Below, piece by piece: positions 1 through 12,191 of a stretch of 64,000 nt of DNA. The stretch covers positions 1 through 64,000 of the forward strand of contig JABYQR010000213.1 in assembly GCA_022592445.1 (NCBI GenBank), written 5' to 3'. This stretch comes from Cytidiella melzeri (Eukaryota; Basidiomycota; Agaricomycetes; Polyporales; Irpicaceae). A program made the position numbers and the translations under genes. Under the pieces are notes generated by a model that did no database searches, was not told where the DNA came from, and worked only from the letters and a program-made list of their open reading frames with translations. The number at the start of each line of letters is the position of its first letter. The stretch's first letter is position 1.

Positions 1-126
1 GACGAACTACGAGTATTTCAGTTGTCGAAGTTACCCGTCTCTACCTGTCCCCGGGTTCATGAGCTATTGATATAAAACCATCCACTCTGCGGTATTAACT
101 CCTTCTCCTTCCTTCTTACGAAAAAT

Positions 127-485
127 ATGTCACTGAAGAGAAAGCTCTCGCTAGAATTCGAAGAGTCGGTGCCCTATTCTGTGAGTTGCTATTTCCTTGA
201 TCTCCCTTTCAGCGACCCGGAAACGCTGACCTTGAAACGCACGCTGTGAAGGCCACAAAGCGACTTGATCTTTTTGAAAACGCGAATCATGATACAGATG
301 TTGTCACCTCTCACGCGTTCCCCGATGATGACCAAATCAGCGCACTCGAAATACTCGAACACACGCAGCAGCACGCTTATCCGCCCCACTCTGCAATCAC
401 AGCATATTCCAAGCCATACTCAGAGTGTTTTCCTCTAGAAAACTCTCCCACTAGCTCACGTTCGTCGCATTCTTTGGCTCACTGA
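127..485 (+). CDS. Small spliced hypothetical protein (108 aa)
   Basis: Two exons, 127-180 and 213-485, joined by a 32-bp intron that begins GTGAGT and ends CAG. The junction is in phase and the ATG at 127 opens the first exon, giving 108 residues. The N-terminus starts MSLKRKLSLEFEE, followed by a Ser/Thr/Pro- and acid-rich, probably disordered body with no recognisable domain. Small Lys/Arg-then-acidic proteins of this kind are common orphans in mushroom genomes; no function can be assigned. The intron is at the short limit for the group, so an unspliced reading is possible but would stop early. Confidence rests on the clean splice and open frame only. Confidence 0.5.
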
Positions 486-1068
486 GAATAAAGCTGAACA
501 TAGTTGACAGCATTTTACCCCGACTTCGTGCTGTACTCCTGCGGTGATCAAGACAGACCGCCCGACGCGACCAGCAGGCTCATGAGCCCTGCTGATGACC
601 ACAGTAATCAGCAGACTGTAGACATGGAAACCCTTAATATCTCGCCTACGCGTCGTCAGTAACAGCCTAAGGCTTAGCGTTACTGCGAAGTGTGTATCGT
701 GAGATTTGACGAGTATATGTCATATTGAAGTTTGTTGTCATATTTCTAGGCGTATCTCAAGTATAGACTGATTCCGTACCTATTGCAGGTCCGCGCACAA
801 ATAGCGTGGGCTGTACAGGTGTCAAGCCGGTGTCAGAACGCGTCTCTTGTCAAACTTCTCCGCCACTCCTGCCCGCATCCTACCCTGGCATCAGGAAATA
901 CGGAATCTGATAATTCGGGATAATTATGCTAAAAGAGCGCGAGTAGCATAAATATTGTGTTATAACATGAATATGGGTAAGTATCTGAGAGTTGCGAGAA
1001 ATATGTAGGTGACATTGTCGGTAGCCAGAATTATTGAGGTAATATCAGCCAATAGGGAGTAAAATATG
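486..1068. other. Intergenic, no gene seen
   Basis: No open frame of useful length on either strand and no repeat shared with the rest of the window. One end of the Plavaka-like element should lie in here or just beyond, but no inverted-repeat terminus could be identified by eye. Confidence 0.4.
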
Positions 1069-4000
1069 TTAATACATTGTCCGATACATGAACTTGTTAC
1101 TGAAGGAATTAATATAGAAAGTCTGGCATAGGTCTAGAACATTAGAGCTCGTCCACTCAGAAGGAGCGGATGGACCAAATTTTGGGAACAAATGAGCACT
1201 TTGACGAATGTCCTTCACCGCAACAATGCTACAAATCGGATCACCGCGGTCATCAACCAACGGCGAGATTTTGTATAAGAGATGGTCGGCTTCAGGTCGG
1301 GGTCGTAGTTTTGTGTACCATTCAACATACGCCAGGTGTGTTGGTACTGCGCTCTCGTGCGTGAACAAAAGTCGACGGGCCGCCGGAGGGAGCGAGAACA
1401 CAAGCCGGACACGTCCAACATGGTAACCTGTCAGAGGAGTCAACAATGGAGGGGAAGTCAAGAGTTAAGTGGTTCATGACGCACCCTTTATCCCGGTAAG
1501 ACCACCTGAACCGTCGTTCACGAGAGCCGTGTCAAACCGGCCAGGAATTAACTTCTTCTGCGAGTTCGTCCTGCTTGGCTGAGCGTGAATAGAGTCGACT
1601 GTCTTGAGCTTGCGGGTGCAGGGGTCTTCCTGGAGAAACTTGATACGATGCCACACTCTGACTTTGCGGAATGGTAGGTGGATGTCCCAGACTGCGCGTT
1701 CGAGTTGGGTGCGAGTGATTTCAGGTTGATTTGTCAGCGCTATGAACCGTGCAAGCGCCGCCTTGAAGAAGCGCGCCCCATAATCTGCGACTACACCCTC
1801 GACAGTGACACCCATAACAGATGGACGCTTTGCCAGATGAAGTCGATGGTTGAGATCCAGTCCCGGGGGTGACCAGGACAACGACCTGGGTTTAGGTGGT
1901 ATTCCGGATTGATTTAGCCTCCACTCCACAAATTGGGCATGACGGTGGACTTTCTCGCGCCGCTCTAGCCACACGGTCATCTGTGCAAACTCGTCCTTGC
2001 GATTCGTGGATCGGTAAGCGTCCTTCGTGAAGTCGATGTGCAAACGCTCAGTATACTCAGTGTTGAAGTTATCAGTAGTGCCGAAAAGCCGGATGGACTG
2101 GGAATAGTGGAGCGCGAAATGGAGCTTCGGGAGGTTGAAGTGCTCGCGGATGCCTAGGTCTACAAAAACTTGTTTGTCGCCGTGAAATCGTGCGAGCGCA
2201 TCATCAAGGAGCGCAAGTGTGTCGTCAGTGTGTACCGGGTATTGAGCCAAGTACAAGAAATCGAGAATTGCACGCACACAGCGGACAACAGGGGCTGGCG
2301 AGACGGTGGAGTCGAGAAGCGGCATATCGAGAACCAAACCAAGTAAGATCCGGCATATCTGATCGTGTTCGTGGCCGGTCACCTTTGAGAGCGAGCTAAT
2401 CCCGTTTTCAAAGATTCGAATGTGGTGATTGGGGGGTATGCGACGGCATCGCGCATCGATCTCAGCTGCTCCGTACGCCTCGATCAGCCATGCGACGAGG
2501 TGTTTTACAATGCCTTGATAGAGTTGATGGAGTACATCGGGGGTTATCGAACGAAAAATGTGCGTGTATGGGAAATTCAACCAGAACGGGTCAATGACAG
2601 GTTTAACGCCAGCGGCCGCGCACGATTTGAGAAAGTCTTCTGGACAAGTATCAAAGGAATCGAGTATATCGAGGATAGCGGCGAGGTCTCGTAAGTCTGT
2701 TGCACACTTGGGTGCATAATCACCCAGCTTAGCGTGCGCAATCTTGCAGCAGGCGCATTTTCCAGTATACCCAAGGGCAACCAGAATCTGCTCGGGATAA
2801 TCGCCCACAAAACACGCAAATATTGGGTGAACCCGGTGTTCCACGCCGCTGCCAGTGGCCATACTCAACCCCGAGATGCCGAACTTCTCAAGAGGTTGGA
2901 GGATCTTCTTCATGCACACGTGGTACAGGTTTGCAATCATTCGACGACGCGCTGCCTTGTTACTGACGAACTCTAATTTTGTAGTAGGGAGATAGGCCAG
3001 CAGGACGTATGCGCGAGACGATGGCTTTCGACGAATTTCCTTAGGGATGTTTCCGATAGTCAGATACACCGGATACGCTGTTTTGTTACGGAACAAGGTA
3101 AGTTGCGTTTTGTCGGTCGAGATGATGATAGGGATGATTGTTGCGCCAGGTTTTTCGCGCTCGACCTCCTCCTGTACCATCATGACCATGAGAACTTCGG
3201 TGAGCCATTCGACTAATCCATCACATACCTGCGTTGCCCACCACCATCTGCCAGTATGCATGTCATGATACATCCGGCGTGTCTTCTCTGGGTCCGTATA
3301 ATGCTTTTCGGGGGCAAAAACGAGGTACGGTGTGAAATCGGGGTTGCCAAATATGGCTCTTACGCATGCTATAACGTCTCTATAGAAGACTTCGCATACC
3401 TCGTTGCCAATCAAGACCTCGTGACGAACAAAGCGGGGGCGCCCTGGAAGTCTCTTGTCGATTTTCTCGTTCAACTCGTCAGACGTGCGAAACGATAGAC
3501 CAAGACTTTCAGGAACCTGAGTGCGTACATTCAGCCCAGCAACTCAATTGAAACCAATGATACTCACTCCAGGGATCTGCAGTAGCTCTGTCAGTGCTGT
3601 CGAGCCAGGCCCACGAACCTTTGCCCATCGAGCGACTTCCCAGTCCATACAAGATCCAAACGGGTAGTACGGGTTGTTTGCTGCAGGGATCCCACTCGCG
3701 TAGGCGTCATTCTGTGATCCTGATCGACCGACGGGTTTCCCCGCAGCTCCAGGGAACCCCACAATGTGAGGTGCATACTGCAACTGCCGCTCCGCGCCAT
3801 CTCGTCGAAGTTGTGCCGCCTGCAGGTCTGCATCCTCCTCTGCTGAATTCTCCCTCGACGAATTCTCCGGAATCTGACGCGGTTGACGATGCGGCTCCAG
3901 CCTGATGTTTGCCTCCTCGACGTCCCACTCCTCATCCGTCTCTTCAAGATCTCCCTCATAACTCTTGTCACTCTCCATGTCAATATCGTCGTCTTCAAGG

Positions 4001-4332
4001 AGATCATAATCGCCAAGCGCATCTCCAGCAGGATCAATCCCTAGCACAAAGGCCTCGCCATTGATTTTCGCTTCGTCTTGCTCAACAGCTGGGCCGAAAA
4101 GGACTTCAGGCAATAAATCGCCGTTGTCCACATCCTCCCCCTCCTCGCTGGACAGCGCATCTGAATTATTGTCACTCCATTGCGAATCCGAGTGAAGGTC
4201 TTGGTCTGAGTCTGACGATTGTGGGTGGTTCGCCCAATAACGTTGGCAGAGCAGATCTTTGGTGAGTCTTTTATGATGCTTGAAGCCGCTTTTACTGAAG
4301 GGTAGTTGACACGCAGGGCATTGACGGGGCAT
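1069..4332 (-). CDS. Plavaka-type transposase, apparently intact
   Basis: Three exons: 4332-3568, 3516-1485 and 1427-1069, with introns of 51 and 57 bp. All junctions are in phase and the total of 3156 nt gives 1051 residues with no internal stop. The start at 4332 (MPRQCPACQ) places a C2H2-like finger at residues 5-29, then an acidic linker, then the large core with VPESLGLSFRT at the second exon start. Family motifs visible are IIISTDKTQLT (near residue 388), the paired cysteines of CACCKIAHAKLG, PDVLHQLYQG (near 583) and TEYTERLHIDF (near 725). The Asp, Asp and Glu in these are the likely catalytic triad of a DDE enzyme that cuts and pastes its own element. The C-terminal exon matches the usual Plavaka ending (VGRVRLVFSLPP ... 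LFPKFGP). It is the best preserved transposase in the window. Confidence 0.85.
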
Positions 4333-4591
4333 TCTGTAGAGCGGAAGAGCGAGAACAGCGAGCACGCAAGTCGATTCGTCGCGGTCCCGTGATCTCAGTT
4401 TTTCAAATTCAAGTCACTCCGCTGATCTGTCTAGTTTGAATGTTTTTTTTTAGGGTTCCAAAACGTTCGCTCTGCCCCCTGTCCACTCCAAGTCTATCAG
4501 CTCTTCATTGCGCGCATCCATCTCTCGCATTGCTCATCCTCACCTCAAATCGTTGAAACTCAACTCATCCAGCCCTCGAATATCGTCCAGC

Positions 4592-6923
4592 ATGGCGAAT
4601 CAAGCTCTGACCCCTGCGCAAAAGGCTCAAATCACACGGAACCGCAAAAGACTCGAAGAACTGGCCCTTCTGGCTGATCTCGAGAAACAAGGAAAAGGTT
4701 TGCACTCCGATTTTCCGCTGTAAACAATCCCTCCTCATCACCCATACACCGCAGCTACTCGAACGACCAAGACGCGTGCACTCGACAACGCTAGTATGTT
4801 CATGTGTTGCCGCGCTCCTTCAACCTTACTGACACCTCTTTCAGTCTGGCGGGGTGCCGCACCGACGGGACATGCTCCCACCACAAAAAAGCACTCATAC
4901 ACTGTACGCGAGAGTGCACCTGACAGTATGTTTTCTCTCTGGTGATCGTGCTGATGACAATGACTAACAGGTATCTCTTTTACACAGCCAGCCGCCCTCG
5001 TGAGACTCCGGCTCCTAGTTTGCAACAGGTCAAGCGGCCTCGACGTATGCCACCTGCTATTGTGACCTCGGATGACTCTGACGACAACGCCATGCAACGG
5101 CCTCTGCAAGTCAAACGGCCCCGCGTGGTCAAGCCCCCAAGCCCTGGGTCTGCAGCGCGAGCGGGTGGCCACGTCGAAGGCACCATCGATACTAATCCTG
5201 TCCAGACTACCAAGTCGAAACAACGGGCGGCGCACGTGGCTGAAGAGGATGATGCTGATGTCGAAGAAGACTACCAGCATTATCATGGTGTTGGTGACGA
5301 TGACGAAAACGATGATGGCGATTATAGCCAATCCGAAGATCATGATCTTGTTGACGTTGCACGCAGCCAGCTACGGTCTCAACTGCAAAACGAGGTTTGA
5401 TATGCAATTGTACTCATGAATATAACACCCTTATGCTATCCCGTTGGCAGTTACCCCGCATCGCGGCTCACAACCGCGATGGACAAAGTGTGACCCCCGA
5501 AATCGACATCCCCGACGTCGAGCTTGAAATGACCAGCACAACCGAAGTTGAAGACTTCGACAATGCTGAGCCAGAGGATCACGACGACATTGATACACCC
5601 AGCTTTCAACCCCGTGCTGACTTGTCCTTGCGCCAGAAAACCGGCAAAACAATAGGTGGTAAGCGTGCCCGAGCGCGACAGGCAGAGGTCAGTGTCTGCT
5701 TGTCTTAAATTGTTCATAGTTAATATGTCTTCTGTGTGTAGAGACCCGCATTCACGGCTGAAGCGAATGACAGCGAAACTCGCTCTTCACCGCCAGTCAC
5801 TGTTTCTCAAGGCATGCCGAGCTCCAGCGCCGACCTCAATTCACCCAACTACGGTTGGCCAGTCGACGCCCACTACGTTCCTCCGCCTCCCACTCTACCC
5901 CTCTCACTCAAGGCGCAACCAGTGAAACTTCAGCAGCTCATACGCACGGCAATCTGTATGTCAACAGGCGACTATCTCTTCAAGTCTGCATATCCCTCCG
6001 AGAAGAACCATTGGAAGGGTCTTCGTGCCACCCTTCATTGATGCGCAACTCGCCTCGATTTCCAAGAGTATGCCGAACGTTTCGAGAACGATGTTACCTT
6101 TGGCGAAGATATAGCGCAACACGTAAGTATTTTGACCTCTTCTTGCTTGAGTGGTATCTGATGTGTCGCCTAGCTACTTGCTCGCATCGCTAATCGTCGC
6201 GGTGAAGTCAAATATAATGCTACTACGTGTGTTGCCGGATATTATGGCCTCCTTCCAGGCCCCGAGTGTGCAGAACGCGTGAAGGACCTTGTTGACAACT
6301 TCACATACATTTTTCCCGAAGAGGTACGTCGTTTAGATTAGTCTTCCGGCTGACTTGGCACACTGAGACTTCCGTAGGGCGGCGTGATGCGGCGAAATAA
6401 GCCTTTCAAGCACCGTTGCATCCTCCGGGTCATTACAAAATCATTCTTCGAGGGCGGTCGCGGCGAACATAGCTCGCTTGCCGAGAAGCACAGCAAGCGC
6501 TTTTCGTCAACTTTCAAAGAAGGTACGAAGAAGGACGAGCTCGAGCTCCCTATCCCTATTGTTGCTTTAGCGGCTACTGCGGTATGATAGCTTTCTTGCT
6601 GTGTGGTACATACTCAAACATGCCTTTCTTTCAAGGTCCATTGTGCTCTCCTCGAGTGAAAGTCTGGCGAGCACATCAAGCACCCGTTCCATGGAGACAC
6701 ATATCAGCCCATTTACGAACATCACGTCAAAGTCCTTGAGGATATCCGCAACGAGGGAGGCAAGTATCACCGTCTAATGGCCGACTTGTACCAAACCGTC
6801 TCGTACGTGCTGTTTATCCTCATTGAATCGTGGGTGCTAACATCCAACAATAGGCGCGGCAAGAATCCGGCCGCAAATGTCGACACTGCAGCTCTGGTGG
6901 ACTTGGATGCCATGGATGAGTAA
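4592..6923 (+). pseudogene. DUF6532 gene of the Plavaka-like element, two nonsense codons
   Basis: Ten exons can be joined in phase: 4592-4697, 4755-4793, 4845-4925, 4988-5394, 5451-5687, 5742-6122, 6174-6323, 6378-6581, 6636-6802 and 6854-6923 (614 codons). All introns are 48-62 bp with GT..AG ends. The N-terminal half is basic then very acidic and looks disordered. From about 5913 the protein follows the DUF6532 pattern: TAICMSTGDYLFKSAYPSEK, LLARIANRRGEV, TYIFPEE, ELELPIPIVALAATA, and a final segment with HPFHGDTYQPIYEHHV. Two in-frame TGA codons, at 6039-6041 and 6657-6659 (the latter where family members have Trp), break the otherwise open frame. Function of DUF6532 is unknown. A rare intron over the first stop (donor near 6019) is possible but would remove conserved residues. 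Confidence 0.72.
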
Positions 6924-7816
6924 AGATTGGAGATGTGATAGCGTTAAAATATGATAGTACCTTGTCGCGCTGCCGTATCAATACATTACACCCTTGCTTG
7001 CATATCAAACCTTAAACCTCGTCTTTTGCCCTTGATCCCTGTTCAAAGTTGCGCGGAATGTCCACTATCCTATAGGAATGTTGAGATGATATGCAAATAC
7101 TTCGCTGATTTTCTCGATTTTAATTATAGAATATGTCTGAAATATCTGAGAATAGCGCCGCCGGAGTAGGAGGCAATTTATTTTTGGCTACTCTGAAAAC
7201 TGACCATACTCGTACTACTCCTGATACTCCACATAAAAATGGATGAAAAATGGTAAGAACAGCTACTCGCCGAAGATTTTCTAATAGTATCGAATTCCGG
7301 ATTCCCTGATGGGAGCGCCCTTGCTCTGCACCGCGACTCGTTGTGAGCGACACAATCCAACTTTTGCTACATCCTGGTGATGCTGCAACAACCCTTTTTC
7401 GGATGCGGGCTGTCTATATTCTCAATTCGCGCAGTGTATGCCCTCAGATTCCCATTTCAAATACTCAAATCGGTTGGCTCAGACTCGGACCTCCGGCGAG
7501 GCAAGTGATCTATTCATTCAGAGCGAGGATATATCACAGCTGACTTTGCGAAGAAGGAGCCTGAGGCTTTCTCCGCGAAACCAATTCACTCTCGAGCAGC
7601 TCAAGGACCCACTAGATTTTGATCGTATTGGAAAATTAAGATACTCTTATGGTACTAAGCATAAACATCTTATCCGCGATGACATATATGTTATGCTTGG
7701 GACATCATAATGGGATGTGTAAGCATGAGCTCGAAGGTGAGATATACCCTCCATCTCGTCTGCTCCCTCTCCATACCTTCAACTCGCGCAGCCAACCAGC
7801 TGGACATAGATTGAAG
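6924..7816. other. Intergenic, AT-rich, no convincing gene
   Basis: Only short frames occur. An open frame at 7438-7710 (plus) has no recognised domain and no splice partners and is not called. The far end of the Plavaka-like element probably lies here, but no terminus was recognised. Confidence 0.35.
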
Positions 7817-9532
7817 ATGGTGAAGTATGTTCTCACAGGCGCAACCGGTGGTCTTGGCTCCAAGGTCTTCAAACACTTGATCCGCCTCGTTAAAGGTGCG
7901 CTACTGTTCTACATTTTGACAAACCCCAGCATCTCCAACCTTGCGACGAATCCCCCATGATAGTGAGTGATGTAATCGTATCACCATACCATCCCGCAGG
8001 CGCAACACCCGATATACTCGACTCCGGCGTCGAGATCCGTCAAGGCGAGTTCACCAAACCCGAAACTCTCGACGCTGCCTTCCTTGGCGGCGACAAGCTC
8101 CTCGTCGTATCCTGTCCGTCCATCGCATGTGACGAGATACGCGTCAAGAGTCACATCGCCGCTATCAATGCAGCGAAACACGTAGGGATCAAACACGTAT
8201 ACTATGATTCCTTACTGTCCGTGGGAGAAAGCCAAGCGGCGGTGATGCAGGCGCATCTAGATACAAAAAACCATCTGAAAGGATGTGGCTTGACCTGCAC
8301 AGTCATACGAGAGGGGATATACAGCAAGAGTTATCCGTTGTACTTTGGGTATTGGGATCCCAGTCGGGGGCGTGAGGCGAGGGTCCCGTATGATGATGGT
8401 GGCATTGCATGGGTATGTCGAGACAATTTGGGGGAAGGTACCTCAAGACTTATGATTACGGTGCGTGAAACATACATGCTGAGTCTATGAAGTTATTTTT
8501 GGGTTTTTATCAAGAAACCACTCGTTTGCACGGTCACAATGGGCGAAACGAGGGCGTGAACGAGGATTTGTGACATGGTCACGGTTTCACTTTCGCGAAA
8601 CGAGTCCACGGTCCTCACCATCAAGCGTCTATTTGCGCGAGTTTTGATGGGAGACCAAATATGGGGGTTGAGCCGCCCGAGCGGCGGGGCCCTCTTGGTA
8701 GTAAAAAGGCTTTGCAAGCTCACTGTGCAGCTGAATTCCCCCAGTACAAAATCAACGCACCTGCAATGTATAGTAGTATACTAATGCAACAATCTCATTG
8801 TCACTGGAGCCATGGAGCTACTGGAATTCATTGCTTTATTGATCTCCAAGTGCTTTATAACAGGTAATGGGTGTTGCTGCACAAATTGAACATTACATAG
8901 TAGGAGAAGAGAATTACAATGATTGCTCAATCCTATTATTCTATAGCTATGTGAAGATTTGTGTCCTAGAAATCCTTCCTGGATGCTGGGGAGGAGCGTG
9001 GGAGATCGAATTTGCCAATTGAGGAAAGCAGCGGCATGTTAAGCGCTATTGAAGCGCCCGAGTGTGATGAGTGGTTTCTTGTTTTTTGTTCGCGTGTTTG
9101 CGAGTGCACCAGTCGAAACCATGATTGTGACATGAAAAATCACAAAATCGTGACGTTCGCGACTTCGAATAAATACCCATAAATAACGTCATATGAGTCT
9201 GATTCAAGTTTCGGTCACGATTCAAAACAGGACACGCACGTGGACGAAACCGTCAGATTCACAGGCTCAAAGGCATGAACGCGTGCTGAGCTTGCACAGC
9301 TCATCACAGCGACGCTCAAATCAGAACCGCCGCTGAAGCCCACAATTATCTCTCTAGACGAATATGCTAGCAGCAACAGCGGCGGGGAGGACCTCCTGAC
9401 AAAATGGTCGACGATGTATTCCGCGTTAGTGCGGGGTGAACTCGCTGTTGTCGACCCTATCTCAAAGAAGCTTTTGGGGCGCAGCCTGCAGCCTTTCGAG
9501 GAAACGGTGCAAGAGATGCTCAGCAGGGTGTA
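7817..9532 (+). pseudogene. NmrA-like NAD(P)-binding protein, interrupted
   Basis: Exon 1 is 7817-7895 (MVKYVLTGATGGLGS, the GxxGxxG dinucleotide loop), intron 7896-7963, exon 2 is 7964-8460 (DVIVSPYHPAGATPDILDSG through GGIAWVCRDNLGEG), then an intron from 8461, and exon 3 from 9231 with the C-terminal part (SLDEYASSNSG ... KPFEETVQEML-like ending near 9530). The order matches atypical short-chain reductases of the NmrA-like family, which act as redox sensors or reductases in the cytosol. The second intron carries a MITE (8486-9193); without it the intron would be about 56 bp with GTGCGT..ACAG ends and keep phase 0. Exon 3 has an in-frame TGA at 9276-9278, so the copy looks inactive regardless of the insertion. 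Confidence 0.72.
8486..9193. mobile_element. MITE (708 bp) inside an intron
   Basis: The element starts TATGAAGTTATTT at 8486 and ends with the inverse of TATGACGTTATTT at 9193; about 25 terminal bases match with three differences, and related CAAGAAACCACTC motifs lie subterminally in both halves. It is flanked by the 6-bp direct repeat TGAGTC (8480-8485 and 9194-9199). It encodes nothing. Removing it and one repeat leaves a normal 56-bp intron of the NmrA-like gene. The superfamily is not clear from these ends. Confidence 0.72.
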
Positions 9533-10052
9533 CCAGGCACCCCTAAATAAGCTGCAGTCAAACAGTACAACAAGTAGTCATATATGCACTTTCTTGCAGC
9601 ACGGTGCTATCCAACAAAAACAACAAGAGAATGTTATGGTAAGTAACCTGCGCGGCACTGGCTGGAAATCTGAGGTTGAGCTTTGCAGTGTTGACCTACC
9701 ATCCTTCGAGTCGGGACTCGAGACTTCCGGAAAACATCAAAGGAATACAGCGGCGAACATGCAACATTACCAGAGCTTGATATGGACTGCTATATATCAC
9801 TGTACGACGAGGAGCAAGCAGAGGTGGCGTAACCGTCCACCCATCGCGCCACGGTGGACTGAGAAGCTGTATAATCCATGCTCATCCCAGAATCAACGCT
9901 ATACCCACTCCTGTCGCTCGCCATAGACACCACGTCAGCATTTGCGCAGTTTCGTCTCACTTCGACCTGTATGAGACCAGTTGTGTCACTGAGAAAACCC
10001 ACGATGGCCACGTTCGTAACCTTGAAGGCCTCCGACGAGTCCAGCGCCGTTT
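9533..10052. other. No supported gene
   Basis: The open frame that reads on from the NmrA-like gene end (to 9926) turns into low-similarity sequence. A minus-strand frame at 9790-10011 (73 residues, Ser-rich) could be a further exon of the gene at 10053-10680 or a separate small gene; nothing decides it. Confidence 0.3.
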
Positions 10053-10680
10053 CTACATTTCTCTGCCCCCAAAGACGAAGTGGAGCTGTGCCTTTCTGCT
10101 ACTCTCGATGCAATCAAGACGATGTTCACAGTCAGGACAGTAGCAGCTCACCAAGTTGGGCTGGCCCAATAGCCATTGTTGAACTCCTTTGGCCACATTG
10201 TACATGACATTCGCTTTCGTCCGCGCGTTATACGGGAGGTGAAATTGGTGAGACCCAGTGTTGCGATATACTACATTGCCATCAAAGACCTGTCGCCACC
10301 TCTTCAGAAGCGTATTGACAGTGCTGAGGTACAGGATCACCGACCGTATAAGTGCACTCGTATTCATTGCAATAGTGTTCGTCTGGGATCTCCTTGGAAA
10401 ACTCGTGTGCTGAGTCGTGTGACTTGCAATCTTGGATGATTTGATCGACTGATTTCCCGGCGTCGTTGTCATAGATGACTCTTTGTCCCTGAATTTTGTG
10501 ATATTCGGCGACCGACATGTTGACTCTTGTGATTGTGCGAGTTCGTTGGAGGTTCTGATGAGTGGTCGTAGTGCTAGAGGATACCACTGTTCGAGGTGGA
10601 GTGGCACTTCCGCTGGAAGCTCGGTAATAGCTGACATCGGATATCGAAGGAGTGAATGATGACTCTGATGACTGTGACAT
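10053..10680 (-). CDS. Hypothetical protein, two exons
   Basis: The ATG at 10680 (MSQSSESSFTPS) opens a 336-nt exon to 10345. A likely 55-bp intron (10290-10344, GTCGGT..ACAG) leads in phase to a second exon, 10289-10053, for 190 residues. The first half is Ser/Thr-rich and probably disordered; the second has LPYNARTKANVMYNVAKG and a cysteine/histidine set (CYCPDCEHRLDC) that could bind zinc. No family recognised. A TATA box lies 90 bp upstream of the ATG. The intron donor is not a strong consensus, so a frameshift rather than an intron cannot be excluded. Confidence 0.42.
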
Positions 10681-10768
10681 TGGTGCAGAATGAGCTGAAA
10701 TGCGAGGATGAGCGGGCTCGGACACCGTCGAGCGGTCTTGTGCCGTCCCCACAATGGTCCGGTGGTAG

Positions 10769-10776
10769 CTTATATA
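10769..10776 (-). promoter_or_regulatory. TATA box for the hypothetical gene at 10053-10680
   Basis: Minus strand reads TATATAAG about 90 bp before the ATG at 10680, a normal spacing for a fungal core promoter with a 5' leader of roughly 60 nt. Confidence 0.4.
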
Positions 10777-11132
10777 GCAGCAAGCCGGAACCAAAAACCA
10801 AAGCTGGTCGGGGCTGCGCAGAGGTACTTAGTGTTCAGAACGGCGCTGGCCACTTGCCACACCAACCAAATGCGAAGTCTGCTGAGACAACGGGTTAACA
10901 CAAACATCGAAAAGAAAATTGCGTGCCACAGATTTACCAAGATCATACAGACATCTGGGCAAAATGTTGAGATCCAAACGCCACTATAAGGCGAACAAAC
11001 ATTGAGCTGTGGCTAGTGCTAGGACCATGTGTTTTCACCTTTGACAAAAATTGGCAACGTTGCCACGACCAACCATAATAGGGCTTACACTCGGCCCTGT
11101 GCCATGGCCACCAGTGCCACGACACAAAAGCG
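10777..11132. other. Intergenic between two minus-strand genes
   Basis: No supported gene. Just upstream, in an alternative frame of 11035-11244, a cysteine pattern (CSCPECGSRN) appears on the minus strand, which may mean that the gene at 11133-12191 has an unrecognised extra intron and a different C-terminus. Confidence 0.3.
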
Positions 11133-12191
11133 TCAGCCACTCAGGATATCCCTCAGCCTGGATAAACGCGTTTCGGCTTCCGCATTCAGGACAAGAGCAT
11201 GTGCCGGACGGTGGCTGCCTGTCCCGGAACAAGGAGAGCAACAAATGTTATTTCTGGGCGTAACCTCCCCAGACAGAAGTCTTGACGACGAGATCTCGTC
11301 AGGCGAAGTCGTAGTGTGACGAGTGGAAGAAGGCTCAGATTGCTCGTGAGCCGATTTGTAGAGGCATGGTTGTCGCAAGCAATTTTGGCTGCGTATTGCA
11401 ATGTCTCCCGAGCTTCGTCGTTTGCGCACTGATCTGCGAGCCTCGGTTTCCTGCGCGAACAGCCGTTCTGGGCCAGACGCACTAGTCCACAAAACGTCTT
11501 GGACGAGTGTGACCTTGATGTAGGACGGTCCAAAGTATTGAATTCTGACTATTCGGAAAGAAGAGTAAACATCTTGTAGTGTCAGCTCAGGCATCGTACG
11601 CTGTTGTATTGAAGCTGAGTGAGGCATGTACAAACAAGAAAGATGCACTTACCCGTTTCATCTGGTCTTTGTACGCCGCTTTCACCCAGCATCGAGCCCC
11701 TTCGCTGATCGCGACTATCAACTCGTCAACACCATAGAAGTCGTGGAGAGTATCCCGATCGAGTCCCTGCATGTACTCTATGTCCAAGACGCCTTCGCAC
11801 TTTCCGCGCAAGAATTGTAAGGCGTGATAGACGAAATTAAGGATATGATACGTACGCTGTAGTGGCAATGAATCACCTTGGGCCCATTCTCCTTCCTAAG
11901 AAGGGTACTGCAACTGAGTAGCTTCGCCAGCGCATCGCTTGCATCGTCTTTTGCAGTTGACGAAAGCCATACACCAGGTGTGAACGTGATGGAAATGTGA
12001 TTCGGCTTCAGTGTAGTTGACGCAACCGCCACGCGGGTTTCTGTCTGAGGAGCCTCGGCTATATTTTCAATACGAGTACATGCTGATGATGTTTTGGTTG
12101 GACTGCTGAGCTCCCTCAACGTTAGGGTCGGTGAATGCTCGGTGGCGTGGTGTGCCGGCCACAAAGCTCGACCACTGGAGCGAAACGACAT
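11133..12191 (-). CDS. Hypothetical protein, three exons (316 aa)
   Basis: Exons 12191-11856, 11799-11653 and 11600-11133 join in phase over introns of 56 bp (GTACGT..AAAG) and 52 bp (GTAAGT..ACAG), giving 316 residues from the ATG MSFRSSGRAL. A second ATG at 12212 would add seven residues. Clear splice consensus and a frame that stays open over 950 nt argue that it is real. Segments such as ITFTPGVWLSSTAKDDASDA and YGVDELIVAISEGARCWVKA look folded, while the last 100 residues are Ser/Arg-rich. No family recognised, no signal peptide or membrane helix seen. Its position beside the other orphan on the same strand may reflect a local gene pair, but that is not evidence of function. Confidence 0.5.

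Larger units (their letters stand above)
1069..6923. mobile_element. Plavaka-like DNA transposon, two divergent genes (ends not resolved)
   Basis: A Plavaka-type transposase gene (minus strand, 1069-4332) lies head to head with a DUF6532 gene (plus strand, 4592-6923), separated by about 260 bp that must hold both promoters. DUF6532 genes are often found beside fungal DNA transposons, so the pair is read as one element. I could not find matching inverted termini or a target duplication in 486-1068 and 6924-7816, so the true limits are unknown; the coordinates given are only those of the genes. Confidence 0.6.
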
